Source: an uncultured Clostridia bacterium (lineage in GTDB: Bacteria; Bacillota; Clostridia; TANB77; CAG-508). Taken from it: a stretch of 9,889 nt of DNA. The notes below the pieces were generated by a model. The model saw nothing but the letters and a program-made list of their open reading frames with translations. It was not told the DNA's origin and did not search any database. The position numbers and the translations under genes were made by a program. Positions 1 to 5,818 of the stretch are shown piece by piece. The DNA lies in NCBI GenBank assembly GCA_947627785.1, contig CANQXC010000028.1, positions 1 to 9,889 on the forward strand, read 5' to 3'. Position 1 is the stretch's first letter; each line of letters opens with the position of its first letter.

Positions 1-949
1 CTTGTCCAGTTGCAGCAGATATTTTATATATTTCTATATTTAACCTTTTAGCCATCTCTTCTAGCTTTTTATATCCTGTTTCATCTTGCATACTATCTAT
101 TTTATTTGCTACTATTATTTGTTTTCTCTTACTTAATTTTTCACTGTATTTTTTTAATTCTTTGTTTATTATTTTAAAGTCCTCCACAGGATTTCTACCT
201 TCTGTTCCAGAAACATCAATTACATGTAATAACAGTCTTGTTCTTTCTATATGACGTAAGAATTGCAATCCTAAACCAATCCCTTCACTTGCTCCTTCAA
301 TAATTCCAGGAATATCGGCTATTACAAAACTATCTCCATATTCTGTTTTTACTACTCCTAAATTTGGCTCTAGAGTTGTAAAATGGTAATCTGCAATTTT
401 AGGTCTTGCTGAGGTAACCATTGAAAGAATTGTTGATTTGCCTACATTTGGAAATCCTACAAGACCCACATCTGCTAATAATTTTAGCTCTAGTATTAGC
501 TCTTTTTCTATTCCTTTTTCTCCACCTTGAGCAAAATGTGGAGCTTGTCTTGTTGCAGTTGCAAAATGTGAATTTCCTTTTCCTCCTCTTCCTCCTGGTA
601 AAACTAATTCTTTTTGTCCTGGTGTTGAAAGGTCGGCTATTATTTTTCCTGTTTCACCATCTTTTATAACAGTCCCTAAAGGAACTTTTATATATAAGTC
701 TTCTCCTTTTTTTCCATAGCAGTTATTACCACTGCCATTTTCTCCATTTTGAGCTTTATATTTTTTGTTATATCTAAAATTTATTAAAGTATTTGAATCT
801 GGGTCAACAATAAAATATACGTCTCCACCTTTTCCTCCGTCTCCTCCATCTGGACCTCCTGCTGCTACATATTTTTCTCTTCTAAAAGTTATTGCACCAT
901 TTCCACCATCTCCAGATTTAACGAATATTTTTGTATAATCTGTAAGCAT
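1..949 (-). CDS. obg: Obg-family GTPase (ObgE/CgtA), 3' end cut off by window
   Basis: Ribosome-associated GTPase that acts in late 50S assembly and stress signalling. The first 316 residues are present. The Gly-rich Obg fold covers about residues 1-158 (many GGxGG repeats). The G domain follows with P-loop GFPNVGKS (165-172), switch I around YHFTT (188-192), DIPG (212-215), NKID (282-285) and SAA (311-313). The C-terminal OCT domain lies beyond the window edge. I chose the ATG at 949 because it gives the family-typical N-terminus (MLTDYTKIFVKSGDGG) and is preceded by GGTGA, which matches the anti-Shine-Dalgarno sequence. An in-frame ATG at 964 would add five residues but has no clear ribosome binding site. 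The gene lies about 34 bases after trpS, so the two are probably cotranscribed. In most Firmicutes obg directly follows rpmA; here trpS sits between them. Confidence 0.97.
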   Translation of the reverse strand, partial: MLTDYTKIFVKSGDGGNGAITFRREKYVAAGGPDGGDGGKGGDVYFIVDPDSNTLINFRYNKKYKAQNGENGSGNNCYGKKGEDLYIKVPLGTVIKDGETGKIIADLSTPGQKELVLPGGRGGKGNSHFATATRQAPHFAQGGEKGIEKELILELKLLADVGLVGFPNVGKSTILSMVTSARPKIADYHFTTLEPNLGVVKTEYGDSFVIADIPGIIEGASEGIGLGLQFLRHIERTRLLLHVIDVSGTEGRNPVEDFKIINKELKKYSEKLSKRKQIIVANKIDSMQDETGYKKLEEMAKRLNIEIYKISAATGQ

Positions 950-983
950 TTTTTCACCATCCATTCTGTTTAATATCAATTTT

Positions 984-1976
984 CTAAATTATAATTCCAA
1001 TTTTTTCTTTAACTGTATCTAGTGTTTTTGATGCTAATTTTCTTGCATTATCAGCACCCTTTTTATATATTTTCTCCAAATATTCTGGATTATTCAAAAG
1101 TTCTTTATATTTTTTTTGAATTGGTTCTAATTTTTCAACTACAGCTTCTGCAACTTTTGTTTTAAAATTACCATAGCCAGAACCTTCAAATTCTTTTTCA
1201 ACTTCTTCCATTGTTTTTGAGGTAACACTACCATATATTTGCATTAAATTACTTACTCCTGGTTTATTTTCTGGATCAAATTTAACTATATTTTCTGAGT
1301 CTGTTACTGCCTTTTTGAATTTTTTTAATATTACTTCTGGTTCATCTTCTAGAAAAATTACATCATTTAAATTAGTAGCACTTTTACTCATTTTGCTTGT
1401 CGGATCCTGCAATCCCATTATTCTTCCACTCGTCTTTGTTATATATCCCTCTGGAATTACAAAAGTTTTTCCATATATTTTATTAAATCTTTCTGCAATG
1501 TCTCTAGCAATTTCTAAGTGTTGCATCTGATCTGCTCCAACTGGCACTAGATTTGCCTGATATAGCAATATATCTGCAGCCATAAGAACTGGATATGTAA
1601 ATAAACCTGCATTTATATTATCTGCATGTTTTAAAGATTTATCTTTAAATTGTGTCATTCTTGAAAGCTCACCCATATAAGTATAGCAATTTAAAATCCA
1701 TCCAAGCTCTGCATGTTCCTTTACTTGTGATTGAATAAATATATTGTTTTTTTCTGGGTCTAAACCTGCTGCAACATATATAGCTATTATTTTTAATGTA
1801 TTATTCCTTAAAGTTTCTGGGTCATTTCTAACTGTTAAAGAATGTAAATTCGCTATCATATAATAACATTCATATTCTTCTTGCATTTTAACCCAATTAT
1901 CTATTGCTCCTAAATAATTTCCTAATGTTAATTTTCCGGTTGCTTGGATGCCACTTAAAATAATCTTTTTACTCAT
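984..1976 (-). CDS. trpS: Tryptophanyl-tRNA synthetase
   Basis: Class I aminoacyl-tRNA synthetase that charges tRNA-Trp with tryptophan in the cytoplasm. The protein is 330 residues, normal for bacterial TrpRS. The N-terminal nucleotide-binding signature ATGKLTLGNYLGAI (residues 12-25) carries the family's HIGH variant as TLGN. GADQMQHLE (147-155) is the conserved core segment, and the KMSKS loop is at 195-199. The open frame extends 14 codons further upstream, but the ATG at 1976 gives the family-typical start MSKKIILSGIQ and has a good AAGGAAGGA ribosome binding site about 8 bases upstream. An intrinsic terminator separates it from rpmA, so it should have its own promoter; I found no convincing -35/-10 pair in the roughly 100-base leader, and the leader is too short for a standard T-box. 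obg follows closely. Confidence 0.97.
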   Translation of the reverse strand: MSKKIILSGIQATGKLTLGNYLGAIDNWVKMQEEYECYYMIANLHSLTVRNDPETLRNNTLKIIAIYVAAGLDPEKNNIFIQSQVKEHAELGWILNCYTYMGELSRMTQFKDKSLKHADNINAGLFTYPVLMAADILLYQANLVPVGADQMQHLEIARDIAERFNKIYGKTFVIPEGYITKTSGRIMGLQDPTSKMSKSATNLNDVIFLEDEPEVILKKFKKAVTDSENIVKFDPENKPGVSNLMQIYGSVTSKTMEEVEKEFEGSGYGNFKTKVAEAVVEKLEPIQKKYKELLNNPEYLEKIYKKGADNARKLASKTLDTVKEKIGIII

Positions 1977-2075
1977 ACTTATATCCTTCCTTTCATTTTT
2001 TATAATACTACTTATCAATCTTAAATATATTGTGATTAAGTAGTTAAAAACCTATTATTTTACAATAAAATTAGC

Positions 2076-2111
2076 AAAAAGCCATCAAATTCAAAGTTTA
2101 AATTTGATGAC
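2076..2111 (-). terminator. Intrinsic terminator after rpmA
   Basis: Read on the minus strand, GTCATCAAATT (2111-2101) pairs with AATTTGATGGC (2091-2081), giving an 11-bp stem with one G-U pair and a 9-base loop, followed directly by TTTTT (2080-2076). This is a standard Rho-independent terminator placed 9 bases beyond the rpmA stop. It should end the rplU-rpmA transcript and insulate trpS-obg. Confidence 0.85.
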
Positions 2112-2119
2112 TTATAGTT

Positions 2120-2383
2120 TTACTTAGTTTCAACTGGGTAAACACTTACTTGTTTTTTGTCTTTACCTTTTCTTTCATATTTAACAGTTCCATCTACTAA
2201 AGCAAATAATGTATCGTCACTACCGATATCTACATTGTTACCTGGATACATTTTTGTTCCTCTTTGTCTTACTAATATATTTCCTGCAAGAACAAATTGT
2301 CCGTCTGCTCTTTTTATACCTAAACGTTTAGACTCACTGTCGCGTCCGTTTTTTACACTACCTTGACCTTTTTTATGTGCCAT
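2120..2383 (-). CDS. rpmA: 50S ribosomal protein L27 (bL27), without N-terminal extension
   Basis: Structural protein of the large subunit whose N-terminus reaches toward the peptidyl transferase centre. The 87 residues match the family throughout: MAHKKGQGSVKNGRDSESKR at the start, then RLGIKRADGQFVLAGNILVRQ, a PGNNV turn and a basic C-terminus. The start is firm because an in-frame TAG lies immediately upstream of the ATG, with GGGAG about 12 bases before it. This is notable: most Firmicutes encode L27 with a short N-terminal extension (a LQFFA-type motif) cleaved by the protease Prp. This protein begins directly at AHKKG, the mature form seen in Proteobacteria. rplU lies 56 bases upstream with no prp gene between. 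Confidence 0.98.
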   Translation of the reverse strand: MAHKKGQGSVKNGRDSESKRLGIKRADGQFVLAGNILVRQRGTKMYPGNNVDIGSDDTLFALVDGTVKYERKGKDKKQVSVYPVETK

Positions 2384-2439
2384 CTATCTCAACTCCCTCT
2401 TACTTTAATTTTTATCTCAACATTCTATTCTCTTACCTT

Positions 2440-2832
2440 TTAAGCTTCTACTTTTTTAGTTGTAGCTTTTTTAGTTGTTGTTGTTTTCTTTTCAGCACTT
2501 TCAGTTTTTTCAGCTGATGTTCCATTTTTTATAGCTGTTATTTCAACTTTAGTATAAGGTTGTCTATGTCCTTGCTTTGTTCTTTCATTCTTTTTAGGTT
2601 TCATCTTGAAAACTATTATTTTTTTACCTTTTCCGTGTGATACAACCTTTCCTTCAACTTTCACACCTTTTACATAAGGATTTCCAACTTGTACTTCTTT
2701 TTCATCAGATACTAGAATTACTTTATCAAAATTAACTTTTTTTCCTTCTTCAACATCTAATTTCTCAAAGAATACTGTTTCTCCTTCTACTACTTTGTAT
2801 TGCTTTCCACAAGCTTCAATTATTGCATACAT
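2440..2832 (-). CDS. rplU: 50S ribosomal protein L21 (bL21) with Thr/Lys-rich C-terminal tail
   Basis: 23S rRNA-binding protein of the large subunit. Residues 1-103 are a standard L21 (MYAIIEACGKQYKV at the start; GHRQPYTKVEITAI near residues 93-106). The family is usually about 102-105 residues, whereas this protein has 130. The extra 25 or so residues form a low-complexity Thr/Lys/Glu/Ala tail (around KKTTTTKKATTKK) that should be disordered and basic. The start at 2832 has GAGGTG 10 bases upstream. The gene is first in a two-gene unit with rpmA, driven by the promoter at 2933-2961 and probably autoregulated through the structured leader at 2866-2918. The usual prp gene between rplU and rpmA is missing. 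Confidence 0.98.
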   Translation of the reverse strand: MYAIIEACGKQYKVVEGETVFFEKLDVEEGKKVNFDKVILVSDEKEVQVGNPYVKGVKVEGKVVSHGKGKKIIVFKMKPKKNERTKQGHRQPYTKVEITAIKNGTSAEKTESAEKKTTTTKKATTKKVEA

Positions 2833-2865
2833 TATAGAAAAGCACCTCTTCTTTCTTTTAATACT

Positions 2866-2918
2866 CGCTAAGTTTTAATTTTAGGTAGCTCTATGGCTTT
2901 TTTTACCTAACTTAAGCG
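2866..2918 (-). promoter_or_regulatory. Structured 5' leader of rplU (L21-leader type)
   Basis: Between the predicted start of transcription (about 2926) and the rplU ribosome binding site the RNA can fold into a stacked hairpin. The outer stem CGCTTAAG (2918-2911) pairs with CTTAGCG (2872-2866) with one bulged base. The inner stem TTAGGTA (2910-2904) pairs perfectly with TACCTAA (2887-2881) around a 16-base A-rich loop. An 8-base internal loop sits on the 3' side. Position and form fit the known class of Firmicutes L21 leaders that mediate ribosomal-protein autoregulation. Assignment to that Rfam family is inference from position and folding, not from a covariance search. No U-tract follows the hairpin, so regulation would be translational or use another mechanism. 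Confidence 0.65.
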
Positions 2919-2932
2919 GCTTACGAATTAAT

Positions 2933-2961
2933 ATTTTATCATAGATTATTGGCATTGTCAA
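2933..2961 (-). promoter_or_regulatory. Sigma-A promoter for rplU-rpmA
   Basis: Minus-strand TTGACA (2961-2956) is a perfect -35 element. It is followed by exactly 17 bases and TAAAAT (2938-2933), a five-of-six -10 element. Transcription should begin near 2926, giving a leader of about 95 bases before the rplU ATG. It lies just after the truA stop codon and is the strongest promoter in the window, as expected for ribosomal protein genes. Confidence 0.88.
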
Positions 2962-2988
2962 CCCAATATTTCAAAATTTTACCAAAAT

Positions 2989-3723
2989 CTAGTAATAAAC
3001 TTCTACTAAATACAAACCATTTGCTGGCAAAGTCTTACCTGCTTTGCTTCTATCTTTAGACTCTATTATTTCAGGAATTTCTTCTGGAGTAATTTTTCCT
3101 AAACCAACATCAACTATTGTTCCTGATATTATTCTTACCATATTATACATAAAACCATTTCCTGAAAGCTCTATTATTATTCTTTCACCACATTGCTTTA
3201 CTTCTGCTTTATATATAATTCTTACCGAATTTTTACTACTTGTTCCACTTGCTCTAAAGCCTTTAAAATCATGCTCTCCTTCAAAATGCTTTATAGCTTT
3301 CTTCATTTTTTCTATATCTAGTTTTTGAGGTATATGGCACTCTAAATCTCTATATATTGCACTTCCTTGGGTAGAATTATTTATTATATATCTATATTTT
3401 TTTCCTTTACAATTATAACGTGCATGAAAATTTTCGTCCACTTCTTCTGCCTTTTTTATTACTATGTTCTTTTTTAACTTAGAATTTATAGCTATAGCCA
3501 TTTTTTCTATTTCTATATTACTATTTGTTTTAAAATTTGCAACTTGTCCTAAACTATGTACTCCAGCATCTGTTCTCCCAGATGCTGTAAGTTCAATATC
3601 TTCACCAACTATTTCTTTTATTGCTTGTTCAATTTCTCCTTGAATGTTTAATTTGGTGGGTTGCTTCTGCCATCCACCAAATCTTTTACCATCATATTCA
3701 ATTGTTAATTTTATATTTCTCAT
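2989..3723 (-). CDS. truA: tRNA pseudouridine(38-40) synthase TruA
   Basis: Converts uridines 38-40 of the tRNA anticodon arm to pseudouridine. The protein has 244 residues, the usual length. The N-terminus MRNIKLTIEYDGKRFGGWQKQ is typical. The catalytic aspartate is D52 in the signature GRTDAGVHSLGQ (49-60), and the second half has HARY (around 100-103) and the conserved NGFMYNMVRIISGTIVDVG segment (about 189-207). The ATG shares one base with the cdaA stop codon (TAATG), which implies translational coupling to cdaA. It is the last gene of the rsmE-truA run. No clear intrinsic terminator follows, so some transcripts may read into rplU. Confidence 0.97.
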   Translation of the reverse strand: MRNIKLTIEYDGKRFGGWQKQPTKLNIQGEIEQAIKEIVGEDIELTASGRTDAGVHSLGQVANFKTNSNIEIEKMAIAINSKLKKNIVIKKAEEVDENFHARYNCKGKKYRYIINNSTQGSAIYRDLECHIPQKLDIEKMKKAIKHFEGEHDFKGFRASGTSSKNSVRIIYKAEVKQCGERIIIELSGNGFMYNMVRIISGTIVDVGLGKITPEEIPEIIESKDRSKAGKTLPANGLYLVEVYY

Positions 3724-4586
3724 TACTGCCCCTTTTTATTTTTCTTTTTATCATCATTCTTTGGAACTAAATTTTTTATAAGTATTTGTTTTAAAGCATC
3801 TTCTTTGACATCTGCTATTAAAGTCCCGTTTTTTGCAACAGATATTTTTCCAGTTTCTTCTGATACAACTACTACAATACTATCAGACTCTTTTGAAATT
3901 CCTATTGCTGATCTATGCCTTGTTCCTAAACTTTTTGATATATTTTTATCACTTGCTAGTGGTAGCATACAAGCTGCTGCCATAACTTTATTTTCGCTTA
4001 TTATAACTGCCCCATCATGAAGTGGTGTATTAGGCTGGAATATATTAACTAGTAATTGTGGAGATATATCTGCTCCAATTATTACACCTGTATCTATTAT
4101 ATCTTTAAGTTTTATGTCTCTTTCAAAAACTATTAGAGCTCCAGTTTTTGTATTTGATAATTCTGTAGCTGCAATAGCTACTTTATAAATATTTTCTTTT
4201 ACCTTTGTTGCAATATCATGGTCTATTCCAAAAAATCTATTTATTTTATTAGAGCCTAATTGTTCTAATGCTCTACGTAATTCTGGTTGAAACATAACTA
4301 TTAGTAATATAACACCATAAGTCATAAATGAAGTTAATATAAAATTTAATATTCTTAAATTTAAAAATGAACTCAATATTGTAGCTACTATTAATAATAT
4401 TATCCCTTTTAATAATTGTAATGCTCTTGTTCCTTTTACTACTTGAAAAAATTTAATTATTAAGAAGGCAACTATAACTATATCAATTATAAATGTTATT
4501 AAATCATATGGACTATTTACTAAATCTTTTATGAAATTGCTTATACTTCCTTCTTTTAGTGAAGGTATCTCTAGTGTGTTTAGCAT
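3723..4586 (-). CDS. cdaA: Membrane diadenylate cyclase CdaA (DacA/YbbP)
   Basis: Makes cyclic di-AMP from two ATP, the messenger controlling potassium and osmotic balance in Firmicutes. The 287 residues have three predicted transmembrane helices (about 29-48, 56-76, 80-99), then the DisA_N catalytic domain. The active-site DGA motif is at 191-193 (within NTPLHDGAVII) and RHR at 223-225 (within GTRHRSAIG), so the enzyme looks intact. A short Lys-rich tail ends the protein. A strong GGAGG site lies 9 bases upstream of the ATG, directly after the stop of the 35-aa peptide gene. In many Firmicutes cdaA is followed by its regulator cdaR and by glmM. Here it is followed by truA with a one-base overlap and no cdaR is visible. 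Confidence 0.97.
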   Translation of the reverse strand: MLNTLEIPSLKEGSISNFIKDLVNSPYDLITFIIDIVIVAFLIIKFFQVVKGTRALQLLKGIILLIVATILSSFLNLRILNFILTSFMTYGVILLIVMFQPELRRALEQLGSNKINRFFGIDHDIATKVKENIYKVAIAATELSNTKTGALIVFERDIKLKDIIDTGVIIGADISPQLLVNIFQPNTPLHDGAVIISENKVMAAACMLPLASDKNISKSLGTRHRSAIGISKESDSIVVVVSEETGKISVAKNGTLIADVKEDALKQILIKNLVPKNDDKKKNKKGQ

Positions 4587-4599
4587 TTATAATGCCTCC

Positions 4600-4707
4600 T
4601 TATCCTACAAATATCATATATAGTAATGATGTAGATACTCCCAAAACCATTAATGCTGCCATAATAGCTGCAAATATTCTTACAAATATTTTACCTTTTT
4701 TATTCAT
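4600..4707 (-). CDS. Small single-pass membrane peptide (35 aa), unrecognised
   Basis: I do not recognise this gene. The 35-codon frame reads MNKKGKIFVRIFAAIMAALM at its start and continues hydrophobic to the end. It has a basic N-terminus (K3, K4, K6, R10) and one hydrophobic helix over about residues 8-33, which predicts a membrane peptide with its N-terminus inside. Support for a real gene: an in-frame TAG two codons before the ATG fixes the start, GGGAG lies about 10 bases upstream, the ATG overlaps the end of gmk by 8 bases, and the stop is placed so that the cdaA ribosome binding site follows it directly. The arrangement fills the gmk-cdaA gap with a coupled gene. A role with CdaA is inference from position only. 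Confidence 0.7.
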   Translation of the reverse strand: MNKKGKIFVRIFAAIMAALMVLGVSTSLLYMIFVG

Positions 4708-5284
4708 GCCCTACACTCCCTTTCTTTAGTTTATATTCATTTTCTATAATTGTCATAATGATTTGAACTGTTTTTTCTAAATCATCATTTTTTAAAACAT
4801 AATCATAAAGTCCTATCTTAGATTCTTCATAGTCAAATCTATTTAGTCTAAGTTCTATTTCTTTTAAATTCGCTTTTTCTACCCTATGTTCTAACCTATT
4901 TCTTAACTCCTCTTTTGGAACTCTTAAAAATATTGTTACAATATTTATTTCATTTCTTAATAGCCTTAATAAGTTTTCTGTTCCATTTACTTCTATATCT
5001 TTAACAATAATCTTTCCAGATTTAATCTTTTCATCTAGAATTTTTTTAGATGTTCCATAATAGTGTTCATGATGTACTGAATATTCATAAAATTCATTTT
5101 CTTTTATTTTTTGCTCAAATTCTTCAGTTGTAATAAAGTTGTATATTTGTCCATTTACCTCGCCTTCCCTTGGCTGTCTATCTGTATATGAAGGCATTGA
5201 TATTACATTTTCCATTCTTTTCATTAATTCTTTTTTTATTGTATCTTTTCCTGCTCCAGATACTCCAGACAATAATACTAACAT
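4700..5284 (-). CDS. gmk: Guanylate kinase
   Basis: Phosphorylates GMP to GDP with ATP; an essential step of purine salvage and synthesis, and a known target of (p)ppGpp in Firmicutes. The 194 residues are near family length. The P-loop is GVSGAGKD (7-14). GMP-binding residues are recognisable in SYTDRQPREGEVNGQIYNF (32-50; the S, both R and the Y are kept), in FYEY plus YYGT, and in DIEVNG. The lid and C-terminal segment ends with YDYVLKNDDLE. Several positions depart from the usual consensus (TTR is TDR, DIDxQG is DIEVNG, P-loop KST/KGT is KDT), so it is a somewhat divergent member. The ATG overlaps the end of rpoZ by 7 bases and has AGGTGA just upstream. Confidence 0.93.
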   Translation of the reverse strand: MLVLLSGVSGAGKDTIKKELMKRMENVISMPSYTDRQPREGEVNGQIYNFITTEEFEQKIKENEFYEYSVHHEHYYGTSKKILDEKIKSGKIIVKDIEVNGTENLLRLLRNEINIVTIFLRVPKEELRNRLEHRVEKANLKEIELRLNRFDYEESKIGLYDYVLKNDDLEKTVQIIMTIIENEYKLKKGSVGHE

Positions 5285-5466
5285 TCTTTCACCTTTCCTT
5301 CAGCAATTTCATTTGCTGCTAATGTTACAGCTGACCTTTCTTTTACTTTTGTTAAAGGCACTTGTCCTCCTGCTATTTGTCTTGCTCTTTTGGATACTAA
5401 TATTACAAGTTCAAATCTGTTATCAATTACTTTTAATAAATCTGTAACTGTTGGTTTAATAATCAT
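5278..5466 (-). CDS. rpoZ: RNA polymerase omega subunit
   Basis: Small subunit that helps assemble and stabilise RNA polymerase by wrapping the beta-prime C-terminus. It has 62 residues, within the range for short Firmicutes omega proteins. The hallmark NRFELVILVSKRARQIAGG (16-34) corresponds to the family NRYxLVxxxAKRARQI core, followed by the usual AVTLAANEIAEGKV segment. AAAGGA lies about 11 bases before the ATG. The gene sits 29 bases after remA and overlaps gmk, so it is part of the same transcript. The order remA-rpoZ-gmk is reversed relative to Bacillus subtilis, where gmk precedes rpoZ. Confidence 0.96.
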   Translation of the reverse strand: MIIKPTVTDLLKVIDNRFELVILVSKRARQIAGGQVPLTKVKERSAVTLAANEIAEGKVKEC

Positions 5467-5495
5467 TTTAAATCAAATCCTTTCTTTAATTAAAA

Positions 5496-5759
5496 TTACT
5501 CATCTATATTTTCATCTTTTGATATGTTATTATCTAACCTTGATGCTAATGTTTCAGGTTGAACTGCTGATAAAATTATATGTCCTGAATCCATAATAAG
5601 CACAGCTCTTGTTCTTCTACCACAAGTTGCATCAATCGCCGTTTTATCATCTTTGGCTTCTTGTACTAATCTTTTTATTGGTGCTGCTTCTGGACTAACA
5701 ATTGAAACAATTTTATTGGCAGAAACAACATTTCCAAATCCTATGTTAAGTAACTGCAT
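5496..5759 (-). CDS. remA: Extracellular matrix regulator RemA (DUF370)
   Basis: DNA-binding protein of the RemA family, which in Bacillus subtilis activates biofilm matrix and osmoprotectant genes. The 87 residues match over nearly the whole length: LLNIGFGNVVSANKIVSIVS (3-22), PEAAPIKRLVQEA, IDATCGRRTRAVLIMDSGHI (42-61) and ILSAVQPETLASRL (62-75). The Arg-rich RRTR segment, needed for DNA binding in studied members, is present. A short acidic tail follows. GAGG lies 8 bases before the ATG. The position after yicC is the classic Firmicutes context (yicC-remA-gmk-rpoZ). Whether it controls matrix genes here cannot be judged from this window. Confidence 0.96.
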   Translation of the reverse strand: MQLLNIGFGNVVSANKIVSIVSPEAAPIKRLVQEAKDDKTAIDATCGRRTRAVLIMDSGHIILSAVQPETLASRLDNNISKDENIDE

Positions 5760-5818
5760 TCATTTTCCTCACTTTCATTAATTTTCGAATATATTTGAAA
5801 ATTTTATTCTGAAATAAC

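Noticed and set aside
421..669. Plus-strand frame inside obg rich in Leu and Phe
   Set aside because: It is the reverse shadow of the Gly/Lys-rich obg coding sequence; the composition is that of an antisense frame, and obg is certain on the other strand.
1977..2075. Search for a promoter or T-box in the trpS leader
   Set aside because: Several TATTAT/TAAAAT-like boxes exist but none has a fitting -35 element at 16-18 bases, and the leader is too short and lacks T-box features, so nothing was called.
2962..2988. Possible terminator after truA
   Set aside because: No GC-containing stem or T-run is present; the stretch only leads into the rplU promoter.
5780..5803. Inverted repeat AATTTTC/GAAAATT between yicC and remA
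   Set aside because: A 7-bp, almost wholly A/T stem without a U-tract; in DNA this AT-rich such repeats occur by chance, and the yicC-remA transcript probably continues through it.
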